Source: Pseudonocardiales bacterium
GTDB taxonomy: Bacteria > Actinomycetota > Actinomycetes > Mycobacteriales > Pseudonocardiaceae
Direction of reading: 5' to 3'
NCBI GenBank assembly: GCA_019241525.1
Contig: JAFAWY010000034.1
Span: 62,001 to 126,000 of the forward strand
Length of the DNA stretch: 64,000 nt
The position numbers were made by a program, and so were the translations under genes. Of this stretch, positions 20,637-30,088 are shown one piece after another (position 1 is the stretch's first letter; the number at the start of each line of letters is the position of its first letter). Under the pieces are notes generated by a model, which searched no databases, had not been told where the DNA came from, and was given only the letters and a program-made list of their open reading frames with translations.

Positions 20637-21068
20637 TTAAGCGCTCTCGGCTGTGGGGGTGTGCGGTTTGTAGGGGACCTCGCAGATCACTTGGGTGGAT
20701 TTCACGACGGCCACGGCCAATGAGCCGGGCTGCAAGCCGAGTTCTTGGGCGGCCTCGGTACTCATTAACGACACCACGCGATGCGAACCGCATTGGAGCT
20801 CAATTTGGGTCATCACGGTGTCGGCGATCACGTTGGTGACTAGCCCGACGAATCGATTCCGAGCTGAGCTGCCGATTCGTGAGATGGGATCGGAAGGGAC
20901 GCGGGCATGATGGCCTTGCGCGAAAGCGGCCAACGCGACCCCATCGACGACCATCCAACGCGACTTGTCACGTTCGACCGGCAGCTTTCCGGCATCAATC
21001 CATCGGCGCACGGTATCGTCGCTGACTCCAAGTAGCTCGGCTACCTCCGCGATTCGAAACTTCGCCAC
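20637..21068 (-). CDS. HTH (excisionase-type) protein with TOBE/Mop molybdate-binding domain
   Basis: FRIAEVAELLGVSDDTVRRWIDAGKLP followed by NRFVGLVTNVIADTVMTQIELQCGSHRVVSLMSTEAAQELGLQPGSLAVAVVKSTQV. Confidence 0.82.
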   Translation of the reverse strand: MAKFRIAEVAELLGVSDDTVRRWIDAGKLPVERDKSRWMVVDGVALAAFAQGHHARVPSDPISRIGSSARNRFVGLVTNVIADTVMTQIELQCGSHRVVSLMSTEAAQELGLQPGSLAVAVVKSTQVICEVPYKPHTPTAESA

Positions 21069-21318
21069 GGCGTAGAGGGTAAACCGCTCCCACAGAACTG
21101 GCCGCCGCTGGCGGGTAAACACTCGGCCAACTACGTGGTAATAGTTAAGCGCACCTTCTTCTGGCATGGGTGACAATCCGGTTCCATAATAACCTGTTCA
21201 GGCCTGCCCCGGCAGTGTGAATGGCAGCATCGGCTTGGCGGCACCGAGTTTCCATCCGTACAACCGCCGCCAAGCCTGAGCGCTTCTGGCCTGATTAGGG
21301 AACAACGTTTACGGCACA

Positions 21319-21780
21319 ATGACCTCGAATGGAACCACTAACGACATCAACGCCGTGCCGTTCGTGCCTCTATCGAGGGCACTGCCGTTGGCGGTGCCGT
21401 GCCGCGCGAGCAGTTCTGCGGCCGTGAACCGGACAAAGACTGCCCGGCCCCCAGCGCTGGATAGCTTCGGCGTCGACCGCAGCGCCAGCGTGGTGTCTAT
21501 TCGCAGCGGTGGTCAGACCTATGGCCCTCGTCCACCGGGCGGTCCGCACCCGCTGACCATCCGTGAGTTCGACGAACGTGCCGTCGATGCGGACGGCGCG
21601 AGCTTCGCCGGCCAACCGGTCCAGCTCACCGGCTTTGTCGCCCGACCACAGGACGGGACTGGATTCCGGCTGGCCCTTGCCAGGTCTCATGCTGGGCAGA
21701 ACTGCCGCGCCCTCGACCCGATATCGTCGAGTGACACCGGGGGCCCGTGCCAGCACGCCAGTCGGCTGCAGGTTCACCTG
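21319..21780 (+). pseudogene. possible N-terminal remnant of TIGR03943/YcgQ-type protein
   Basis: PPALDSFGVDRSAS...PHPLTIREFDERAVDADGASFAGQPVQLTGFVARPQDGTGF resembles the family; body not continuous. Confidence 0.4.
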
Positions 21781-21825
21781 ACCCGGGCCCCGCGCCGGCC
21801 GTGTGTTAACCGGTCGGGGATCGGG

Positions 21826-22335
21826 TTAGCTCGTCGCTGGTGTGTCGGCGGAGCTTTCCGGAGAGCTGCCGGACTTGGGCGGCTCGATGGTCCTCGTAGA
21901 GGTCGTGGTCTCCTCCGTCGAAGTTCTGTTTTCCTTTGTGGCGACGCTGGCCGACGTTGGCCGGCTTGGCGGCTGCGGTTGGGAGCGTCCCATCAGGGCG
22001 GTCCCGGCGCCGATCGCCAGCGCGACGGGCCACTCGAGAACTTCGAATGCGGCCAGTGCGGCGAGGCCACCGAAGTATGCCGCCTGTCTCGGCGAGGGCA
22101 GATAGGACTGGACAGCCTGCGCCGCGGAGAGCGCCTGTTGCCGGTTCGGGACCCGGATTTGCGGCAGGTGGATGTCGGGCCTGCGGAAGGTCGCTGTGAC
22201 AAACGGCAGGTTTACGGTGGCCGTCCGGGCGCTGGGTTGCTGAGCTGCCCCGCTGGGCGTTGCGCTGCCCTTGGTGGCCTCGGAGGTCTGGTTGCCCGTC
22301 CTGCCCGTGCCCGGGGTGTGCGTATGGTTGGTCAT
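21826..22335 (-). CDS. hypothetical protein with hydrophobic segment
   Basis: MTNHTHTPGTGRTGNQTSE...YFGGLAALAAFEVLEWPVALAIGAGTALMG, low-complexity ends. Confidence 0.55.
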   Translation of the reverse strand: MTNHTHTPGTGRTGNQTSEATKGSATPSGAAQQPSARTATVNLPFVTATFRRPDIHLPQIRVPNRQQALSAAQAVQSYLPSPRQAAYFGGLAALAAFEVLEWPVALAIGAGTALMGRSQPQPPSRPTSASVATKENRTSTEETTTSTRTIEPPKSGSSPESSADTPATS

Positions 22336-22646
22336 GGGAGCCTTTCGACGACATTTCACCTAAACAAAAGGTAACTCGAAGGTGAACGATCGGCAAATCG
22401 CTACCTGCGCAAACGCCGGCGCTCACCCACTCCCCGAGATGAACCTTCGTGTGCCACCCAGTTCAAGACCTGCCTGCAAGGGCAGCGGTGCGCCGGGTGG
22501 TGATTGCGGGGTTCGGCGGCCAAGCGGTTGTCAACGCGAGTTTCTTCGGAGACCGTGTGTGCCTGCTTAGCGGGGGAATGTTGTCTTTGTGGTGGCAAGC
22601 CAGTCGGCAAAGGAGTGCGAAGTCCGCGAGGGAGGTCGAAAAAGGG

Positions 22647-23399
22647 ATGGCAGCTGAACAGCCGAAGGGTGCGGTGGTCGTCACTGGCGCCAGCCGGGGA
22701 ATCGGCGCCGCGATCGCCGAAAAATTGGCCCAGGACGGGTACGGCGTGCTGGTGAACTACGCGAAAGACGCCGACGGGGCTGAATCGGTGGTCTCCGCCA
22801 TTTGTGCCCGCGGCGGCCGCGCCGTGGCCGTCCGAGCCGACGTCGCCGCACCAGGCGATGTCGCCGACATGTTCCAGCAAGCCAAACAGGACCTCGGGCC
22901 GCTGGCGGCGCTGGTCAACAACGCCGGAATTGCGGGCGCGGCGGCACGCATCGACGCCCAAGACGCCGACGAGCTGACCCATCTCATGCAAGTCAACCTC
23001 GTGGGCCCGATGTTATGCGCTAAGCACGCCATACAGGCGATGTCGACCGCTCACGGCGGCACCGGCGGATCCATCGTCAATGTCGCCTCGGTCGCCGCTC
23101 GCACCGGCGGTCTGCCCGGATTAGTGCCCTATGCGGCCACGAAAGGGGCCATGGTGACGTTCACCCGTGGCCTGGCCACCGAGGTCGCCTCCGAAGGGAT
23201 CCGCGTCAACAGTGTGTCTCCCGGCATCATCGCCACGGACATGATCGTCACCGTCCGGGACGTGCAGCAGGCCGCCGCAGCCAGCCCGCTTGGTCGCTTG
23301 GGACGGCCCGACGAGGTCGCGGCCACGGTGTCGTGGCTGATCTCGCCGGCGGCATCATTTATCACCGGCAGTGATATCACTGTCTCCGGCGGCCGTTGA
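22647..23399 (+). CDS. SDR family oxidoreductase, FabG-like
   Basis: GAVVVTGASRGIGAAIAEKL, NNAGIAG, VPYAATKGAMVTFTRGLATE, ITVSGGR. Confidence 0.9.
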   Translation: MAAEQPKGAVVVTGASRGIGAAIAEKLAQDGYGVLVNYAKDADGAESVVSAICARGGRAVAVRADVAAPGDVADMFQQAKQDLGPLAALVNNAGIAGAAARIDAQDADELTHLMQVNLVGPMLCAKHAIQAMSTAHGGTGGSIVNVASVAARTGGLPGLVPYAATKGAMVTFTRGLATEVASEGIRVNSVSPGIIATDMIVTVRDVQQAAAASPLGRLGRPDEVAATVSWLISPAASFITGSDITVSGGR

Positions 23400-23860
23400 C
23401 TCGCCAGCACCGCGGGCGTACCAGCGTGCGAGGAGCGCCTGCACGCGGGGCTGGGCGGGGTCGGTGCCGGCCTCCATCTCGACGCGCACCGCCAAGACCA
23501 GCTCGGGCCACGTTCCCAGGGCGTCCTGCCAGGCCTGTTCGCCGATCTGGGCGCGCCGCTGGGTGAGCCATTCCCGCTGGGCGGGGCTGAGGTGCTGGTC
23601 GAACATCGTCATCTTCTCGATCACCTTCATCAATGGGTCGACGCCGGCTTCGCCGTCGACGTCATCGCGGGCCAGGGCATGGAGAACTTCGGCCAGTCGG
23701 TCACGCAACGCCTGCCGAACGCCTGCCCACCTGCGGTTCGCCCCGGCGAGACCAGTCCGATCTCGTCCCAATGCCGCAGCACCCGCACCGACAGCCCGCT
23801 GCGGTGAGCCAGTTGCCCCACGCTCCACCGGGCCGGCTGCCTGCTGCTCTGTGGTGCCAT
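23355..23860 (-). pseudogene. MerR-family regulator with TipAS-like C-terminus, deleted/frameshifted
   Basis: WSVGQLAHRSGLSVRVLRHWDEIGLVSPGRTAGG in one frame; LMKVIEKMTMFDQHLSPAQREWLTQRRAQIGEQAWQDALGTWPELV in another; central MerR region missing. Confidence 0.65.
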
Positions 23861-23973
23861 GAGCGAACGCTAGAACCTCACATCGTGTGAGGTGCAAGCT
23901 CGACGCGGCCCCAATCCCGGGAGCCAGGCGGCGCCGGAGGAATTCGGGCTGCTCGGCCGTGGTAGACAACCGT

Positions 23974-24438
23974 ATGGCGACGATTCACGTCTTTGCCGAG
24001 CGGATGGTGGATGCTCCCGCCGCGACCGTCTATGGCTACCTCGCGAACATGCGTGACCACCATCCCCGGTTCCTGCCTCCAGCGTTTTCTGAGTTCACGG
24101 TGGAATCCGGAGGCATCGGCCAGGGCACGATCACCCGCTTCAAAATCATCGCTGGTGGGCGCACCCGCGAGTACCGGATGGCGGTTGCCGAGCCCGAGCC
24201 GGGGCGGGTCCTGACCGAATCAGACACGAACTCAAGCCTCGTGACCACCTTCACCGTCACCCCACAGGACGGCGCTTCGCGCGTCCGGATCTCCACTACC
24301 TGGGATGGCGCCGGAGGGATCGGAGGCGTTTTCGAGCGGCTGTTCGCCCCGCGGGTCATGCGCGGCATCTACGCCGACGAGCTCGATCGCTTGAACGCCT
24401 ACGCGCGCCAGCGCGCGGCCGTCGGTGGTGCCATCTGA
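23974..24438 (+). CDS. SRPBCC family protein
   Basis: ERMVDAPAATVYGYLANMRDHHPRFLP...GRTREYRMAVAEPEPGRVLTESD. Confidence 0.78.
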   Translation: MATIHVFAERMVDAPAATVYGYLANMRDHHPRFLPPAFSEFTVESGGIGQGTITRFKIIAGGRTREYRMAVAEPEPGRVLTESDTNSSLVTTFTVTPQDGASRVRISTTWDGAGGIGGVFERLFAPRVMRGIYADELDRLNAYARQRAAVGGAI

Positions 24439-24479
24439 CCGGCCGTGGGTCACCCGTCGTGCCCAACTCCGTAGGCATT

Positions 24480-24818
24480 TCACCCGAGGGGCGAGTAGGC
24501 GTGCGCGAAGGACCGCTCGGCGACCCACGCTTCCAGGGTGGGTCCCAGGTAGCCGTGAAGGTCGGCGGAAGTTATCTCGGCGACCTTGCCGATGCGGCGC
24601 AGGAGCACCGCACAGTTCTGGTTGTGTGCTAGGGCCGCGTCCGGATCGGCGTACTCTTCAATGACCACGAATTCCGTCGGATCATCCGAGGTGTACCAGT
24701 CGTAGCGCAGCGTTCCGGCTTCCTTTGCGGCGGCATCTGTCAGGGCCGTGGCCGCTTTCAGAAACTCCTCGCGCGTACCGGGAGCGATGCGAAGCTCGGC
24801 TCGAACGACAATCGCCAT
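24480..24818 (-). CDS. antibiotic biosynthesis monooxygenase (ABM) family protein
   Basis: VVRAELRIAPGTREEFLKAATALTDAAAKEAGTLRYDWYTSDDPTEFVVIEEYADPDAALAHNQ. Confidence 0.82.
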   Translation of the reverse strand: MAIVVRAELRIAPGTREEFLKAATALTDAAAKEAGTLRYDWYTSDDPTEFVVIEEYADPDAALAHNQNCAVLLRRIGKVAEITSADLHGYLGPTLEAWVAERSFAHAYSPLG

Positions 24819-24837
24819 ATCCCTCTCCAGGTGGACT

Positions 24838-25212
24838 TCAGCGTCCGCCGCTGTCAGCGAGTGGTGCCGTGCCCTCGACGTCCATGCCCGCGATGAACCC
24901 GTTGCGAAGCTGGTAGACGTGCAGGACGCGCCCTTCGCTGATCACCTCACCGTTGAGGTTGCGCACCACTTGGTGGGCGTCCACCGCGATACGTCCGTCC
25001 GCCCGTGTTGTGATCGTCACCGGCTCGACCCGGGGATCCAGCTCGGCCCACTGACGGGTCCAGTACGACCGAACCGCTTCGCGGCCACGGATTCGTCCGC
25101 CCTCCCACGCGTTGGGCCAGTCCACGTCCTCAGCCATGGCGGCAAGCACAGCGTCGATCTCGCGCGCATTGAAGCTGTCATACAGGTTTCGCAAGCGCTG
25201 CTCGTTGGTCAC
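24838..25212 (-). CDS. nuclear transport factor 2-like (SnoaL) protein
   Basis: LRNLYDSFNAREIDAVLAAMAEDVDWPNAWEGGRIRGREAVRSYWTRQWAELDPR. Confidence 0.85.
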   Translation of the reverse strand: MTNEQRLRNLYDSFNAREIDAVLAAMAEDVDWPNAWEGGRIRGREAVRSYWTRQWAELDPRVEPVTITTRADGRIAVDAHQVVRNLNGEVISEGRVLHVYQLRNGFIAGMDVEGTAPLADSGGR

Positions 25213-25429
25213 GCCCCGACCGTACGGCGGCAGAGCACGCCACGGAGAGCCGTCACTCTTGGTGCAGCACCCATCTCGGAGCTACCGCGATCGACGGCCT
25301 GGCTAACGTCCCGCGCCGTCTATCCGGATAGAGGTGAGAGTTCGTCCATGCCGGCCTGTCGCAGCGGCCGCGTGTGCTGACCGCTGGGGCAGCGCGACAC
25401 TCGGCGGACGCAGGAAGGGAGACGGCGCG

Positions 25430-26251
25430 GTGACGACCACCGGCTACGCCCCTGTCAACGGGGTTGACCTGTACTACGAGGTGCACGGCGACGGGCCGCC
25501 GCTGGTGCTGCTGCACGGGGCGTACATGACGGTCGACATGCTGGGGCCACTGCTGCCCGGCCTTGCCGCGACCCGACGGGTCATCGCCCCGGAACTGCAA
25601 GGGCACGGACATACGGCCGACATCGATCGCCCTTTGACCTACGAGCACATGGCCGACGACATCGCGGCGTTACTTGGCCACCTCGGGATTGAGGCGGCCA
25701 ACGTCGTCGGCTACAGCATGGGCGGTGGCGTCGGGTTGCAGCTGGCCATCCGCCACCCTGCGGTAGTGCGCAAGCTGGTCGTCGTGTCGGCGTCGTACGC
25801 CCTCGACGGGATGCACGCCAGTGCGTTGGAGATGTTCCCAACCATCACGCCCGAGCTGTTTGCCGGCTCGCCGATGGCGGAGGCGTACCACCGCGTCGCG
25901 CCGAACCCGGACCACTTCCCCGTGCTGGTCGAAAAGCTCACGCGGCTCAACACCACGCCGTTTGCCTGGCCAGCCGCCGACATCCGGGGTATCGCCGCAC
26001 CAACGATGATCGTACTCGGTGACTCAGACGGCATCCGCCTCGAACACGCCGTGGAGCTGTTCCAGCTCCTCGGCGGCGGGGTGATGGGCGATCTGGAGGG
26101 CATGCCGCGACCCCAGCTGGCCGTGCTACCGGGCACGTCTCACTTCGTCCCGCCCGGCTCCGGCGTGCTCGACCGGAGCGACTGGCTGCTGGCGATGATC
26201 CCGCCATTCCTCGATGCGCCCACACCGGACGCAGCCGGCGCAGCGAGCTGA
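25430..26251 (+). CDS. alpha/beta hydrolase (Ser nucleophile)
   Basis: PPLVLLHGAYMTVDMLGPLLPGLA, NVVGYSMGGGVGLQLAIRHP, PGTSHF. Confidence 0.88.
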   Translation: MTTTGYAPVNGVDLYYEVHGDGPPLVLLHGAYMTVDMLGPLLPGLAATRRVIAPELQGHGHTADIDRPLTYEHMADDIAALLGHLGIEAANVVGYSMGGGVGLQLAIRHPAVVRKLVVVSASYALDGMHASALEMFPTITPELFAGSPMAEAYHRVAPNPDHFPVLVEKLTRLNTTPFAWPAADIRGIAAPTMIVLGDSDGIRLEHAVELFQLLGGGVMGDLEGMPRPQLAVLPGTSHFVPPGSGVLDRSDWLLAMIPPFLDAPTPDAAGAAS

Positions 26252-26379
26252 TGCGCCGCCGGCGTGGCGGCGTGTCCCGAAAGCCTGCTCGCGGACGCAG
26301 ACACCTGACCAATACCGCAGAAACTCAAGAGAGGACTGTCAGGAGCTGCTCGCCGCATTAACCGTACGGCTCCAGCCGG

Positions 26380-26747
26380 TTAAGCGACACAGATGCCCGG
26401 TACTGCGACTTTCTGGAACAGGTGCGGGGCAGCAACGGCCGAGGACGGATAGACCGAGAGTTTCGCCAGGAACTCTGGATGCGTGAACGCAGCCCGGAAG
26501 TCAGTGGTCGATTCCCACACGGCGTAGTTGAGGTAAGTCGGGCTTTCCCGATCGCGCGGTGAAGCTGGGTCCAGATGAAGCCGGGCTGGCGCTTCATGAA
26601 GTTGGCATCGTCTTGCCAGGCGTCGAGAAAGGTCTGCTCGTCGGCTTTGTCGAGGGCGAAGACATTGACGAGCACGACGGGGGAGGCATCGACAGCTAGC
26701 TGACGGTCGATCGGAAAGGCAGGGTCCAGCGGGCGTAAGACCGACAT
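26380..26747 (-). pseudogene. ABM-like monooxygenase split by a single frameshift
   Basis: MSVLRPLDPAF...QPGFIWTQLHRAIG (frame 1) continues as ESPTYLNYAVWESTTDFRAAFTHPEFLAKLSVYPSSAVAAPHLFQKVAVPGICVA* (frame 2). Confidence 0.65.
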
Positions 26748-26782
26748 GGCAACCCCGTTCGTGTGACCATAAAGTACCAGTC

Positions 26783-26896
26783 ACCTCCAGCGCGCAGTCC
26801 TACGACGTGGCCACCCAACAGCGCCTATGGGCCATCTCCGAGGAGCTCACCGGGGTGACCTTCCGCAACGTGAGTTCATCAGGCCCGGCACTGTGA
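26783..26896 (+). pseudogene. C-terminal remnant of a retinol-dehydrogenase-like SDR
   Basis: TSSAQSYDVATQQRLWAISEELTGVTFRNVSSSGPAL* resembles C-termini of this SDR group. Confidence 0.5.
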
Positions 26897-27107
26897 CAAT
26901 CCACCTCTCGCAGATCTTGGCCAAACCCGGCACTCCCTTCCGTGCCTATCTCGCCACCGAAGCAAGCGCACGAAGACGCTCTGCACCGATCGATGCGCAT
27001 CGCTGGCCGCAATGTAGTGATCTGCCGCGATCGTCACCACATCACCGCGACTTTGGCGGACTGCTACCGAGATCAGCCATCTTCTTGAGGAGTCTGTCTA
27101 TGCGCTC

Positions 27108-27881
27108 TTGCGTCGTTTGGTGCGCTGGGTCGGGTGGGAATACGGTGTCGTGGCCGGCGCATTTCCTGAAGAACGGGTGGCTTGGCCGGTGGCCCACCAA
27201 CGCTGGCACACTTTCACGTTCCTGCACTGGGCCTACGACCCGGCGGATGTGCAGCGCTTACTACCCGCCGATTTTGTGGTTCATACCCATGACGGCCTGG
27301 CCTGGGTAGGGCTGACCCCGTTTGTGCTTGCCGACTTTCATCCACCTGGGCTTCCCGCCATTCCCGGGTTGTCCACCTTCCCCGAGACCAACCTGCGAAC
27401 CTACGTCTTGAATAGGAACGGGGTAGACGGCCTGTGGTTTTTCTCCCTCGAGGCCGACGAACTGGCTACCGTCCTGGGGGCTCGGACGCTATTGCAGGTG
27501 CCCTACCAGTGGGCGGCCATGACCGTGGAAGCTAATTCCAGGATCACCTACCGGTCACGTCGGCGGTGGTCGCCAGCGGCTGGCCACGACATTGTGGTGA
27601 TACCCGGCGCGCCGCTCACGGGCGAGGAGCTAATCGAGCGGGACCATTTCCTCACCGGGCGGTGGCGAGCATTTACTAAGATCGCCGGCTGTGTGGTGAC
27701 CGTGCCGGTGGAACACCAGCCCTGGCCGCTGTGGAGCGCACGGGTCGACCAGATTGACCAGGACCTGCTGATCGCCGCAGGTCTCCCGGAGCCGCAGGGC
27801 GACCCCCTTGCGCACTACTCACCAGGTGTCGATGCCCGTTTGGGCTTGCCCCGATGGTCGGGGGTAAACACGCGACGATGA
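27108..27881 (+). CDS. DUF2071 (YqjF-like) family protein
   Basis: HQRWHTFTFLHWAYDPADVQRLLPADFVVHTHDGLAWVGLTPFVLADF...FPETNLRTYV. Confidence 0.82.
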   Translation: MRRLVRWVGWEYGVVAGAFPEERVAWPVAHQRWHTFTFLHWAYDPADVQRLLPADFVVHTHDGLAWVGLTPFVLADFHPPGLPAIPGLSTFPETNLRTYVLNRNGVDGLWFFSLEADELATVLGARTLLQVPYQWAAMTVEANSRITYRSRRRWSPAAGHDIVVIPGAPLTGEELIERDHFLTGRWRAFTKIAGCVVTVPVEHQPWPLWSARVDQIDQDLLIAAGLPEPQGDPLAHYSPGVDARLGLPRWSGVNTRR

Positions 27882-28090
27882 TCTGGTCGGGAGCTTGCTC
27901 GGCACGTGTGGCGTCCGGCAAGGGCGGCCCAGTGCGTGCGGATGCGGGGACTTCCCTACTCCGGTTGTCCGACGTCCCAGGGGTTGTGCGCGATCGGACA
28001 CGCCTGCGCGGTCAGCGGTGGCTACCGGGCCCGCGCTGAGCACGCTGCGGGAGTCTGTCGGTTTCGGCGAATCTCGGACACGGTGGGCTG

Positions 28091-28186
28091 ATGCGTCCGG
28101 GGGATGCGTTCACCCTTCTCGTTGAGATCATCATCATGGTGATTGTCGTTTTGGTGGTGCTGTCCATCGCGGGTGTCATTCACTGA
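28091..28186 (+). CDS. possible 31-aa single-TM peptide
   Basis: MRPGDAFTLLVEIIIMVIVVLVVLSIAGVIH*. Confidence 0.25.
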   Translation: MRPGDAFTLLVEIIIMVIVVLVVLSIAGVIH

Positions 28187-28618
28187 TGAACTGCTGTTAC
28201 CACTGCCGGTCGCTATTGAGATCGCCGATCACCGTCTGTGTGAGGGGTTCACGGATTTCGATGATGAGATCGGCGAGACCCTTATTGTGTTGATGAAGAG
28301 AGGATGGACAGAGGCCGGTGTGACACCGTGATCAGATGGCCGGCGCAAGTTCGGTGAAGCACCGACCAGACCCTGTGCGGGCTGCCACGGAGTCGATCCC
28401 GGCTGAAATCGCTACCCCACGTTGAGTGGGATGACATCCGCCCCGCGTCCGGCCGGTACGCCGGCGCGGTCCGACGCGTGTGCCCGCGCTGCATGGCCGG
28501 GCCGCCCTCGCCGGGACACCCAGCAGCGACGCGACCGAAGCGCTGGACGGCCATGTCGGCCTGAGCGCTAACTGCCCAAGACCAAGTTGGGCTATTTTCC
28601 ACGGAACTCCCCGCTGAG

Positions 28619-29122
28619 GTGTATCAGCAGCCATTCCAGGGCACATCTATGACCTGGGTGTTTGACGATGGGTCAAGAACTGACGGAAGAGGCCAGGCGT
28701 CCATGGTCACGGTTGATGATGCCCGCTGGCTTGCCGATCATCTGCGCAGACTTGTATCGTTGCGGCCTGCCGCCTGGGCGCGCAGCGAGTTGACCCTGGC
28801 CCAACTGATCGCGCTGCACTTCATCAGCGCACGGGCCCCGATCACCTTGATCGCACTGTCCGAGTCCTTGGGTATCCGACCGCCGGCCACCTCCGCGATG
28901 GTTGATCGACTCGCGCGGGCCGGACTGGTCTGCCGCATGCCGGACCCGCAAGACCGCCGACGAGTCCTGCTGGCTGTAACAAGCAATGCGGTCACAATGA
29001 TCGGCAAGATCGACCTGCAGACGGCACGACGCGTGCAGGTGGTACTTAACAGCATGGGTACGGCCGCCCAGCGCTGCCTCACCGAGGTCGTCAAGGACAC
29101 AGCGCGTCGCCTCACCTGCTAA
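28619..29122 (+). CDS. MarR family transcriptional regulator, tandem copy 1
   Basis: LTLAQLIALHFISARAPITLIALSESLGIRPPATSAMVDRLARAGLVCRMPDPQDRRRVLLAVT. Confidence 0.88.
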   Translation: MYQQPFQGTSMTWVFDDGSRTDGRGQASMVTVDDARWLADHLRRLVSLRPAAWARSELTLAQLIALHFISARAPITLIALSESLGIRPPATSAMVDRLARAGLVCRMPDPQDRRRVLLAVTSNAVTMIGKIDLQTARRVQVVLNSMGTAAQRCLTEVVKDTARRLTC

Positions 29123-29304
29123 CCATTCGCGCCGTACGAACGATCTCCACACTGCAGCTTGGCCGTTTGCTGCCGGACGTGCTGTGGGCTGAGTCACTGT
29201 CCGGCGCTCGCTTGTTCAGTTTGATTGCTTACGGGAACTACGGTGAGAACGGATTGCCTCTGGCATCGGCCACCGGTGAGTGTGGTGTCGGTTCAGGAGA
29301 TCAC

Positions 29305-29832
29305 ATGGAGACTGGTCATCAGTGCTCGCAACCCACAGCTGACCCCAGCTACGTTTCCCTAGACCGACCCAATGCTTTCTCCCGCACTAGTGAAACGGTG
29401 GCGGCCTCCGACGCAGCCGTGGTCACCACGGAAGATGTCGATTGGCTCGTGAGGCGACTACAAGCGATGGCCATGGCCAGCCCGACTGTCTGGGCGGGCC
29501 GCGGTATGACGTTGCTCCAGCTCATCGCGCTGCACTTCATTCATGCGCTAGCGCCGGCCACCGTCACCGATGTGGCGCAGGCCCTGAACACCAAGCTACC
29601 GGCTACCTCCGCCATGGTCGATCGACTGGTTCAGATCGGGTTGGTGTCGCGTACGCCCGACCCGCGAGATCGGCGACGTGTCCAGCTGACGACCACCGCC
29701 GCCGCCCAACCAATAGTCGAAGACACCGACGTCAACACCGCCAGACGCCTTATGGCCGTGCTCCACAGCATGAGCACACAGACCCGGCGGCCACTCATCG
29801 ACATCCTGATCGACACCGTACGGCGCTTTTAG
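29305..29832 (+). CDS. MarR family transcriptional regulator, tandem copy 2
   Basis: MTLLQLIALHFIHALAPATVTDVAQALNTKLPATSAMVDRLVQIGLVSRTPDPRDRRRVQLTT; paralogous to the preceding CDS. Confidence 0.88.
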   Translation: METGHQCSQPTADPSYVSLDRPNAFSRTSETVAASDAAVVTTEDVDWLVRRLQAMAMASPTVWAGRGMTLLQLIALHFIHALAPATVTDVAQALNTKLPATSAMVDRLVQIGLVSRTPDPRDRRRVQLTTTAAAQPIVEDTDVNTARRLMAVLHSMSTQTRRPLIDILIDTVRRF

Positions 29833-30088
29833 CGACTCGCCCCCCGCGTTCGTCCAGAGGAGCCCAGCATCATCACCACGGTGATCGATAGGGCCAGCAC
29901 GGGGATCGAAGCGATAGTGCAGAGACTTTTCGCATACCGAAATTGTCACTGCCAGTCACGGCGGTTTCTGGATTGATCAATCGAATGTCGGGTCGGCGAT
30001 GGTCGATTGAGCGCCTCCCCTCTTTGTTCTTGAGCATGGCAGCAAACGCTCGGCCAACTCGTTCTGGCACTGGTGTGTTGTTAGAGCG

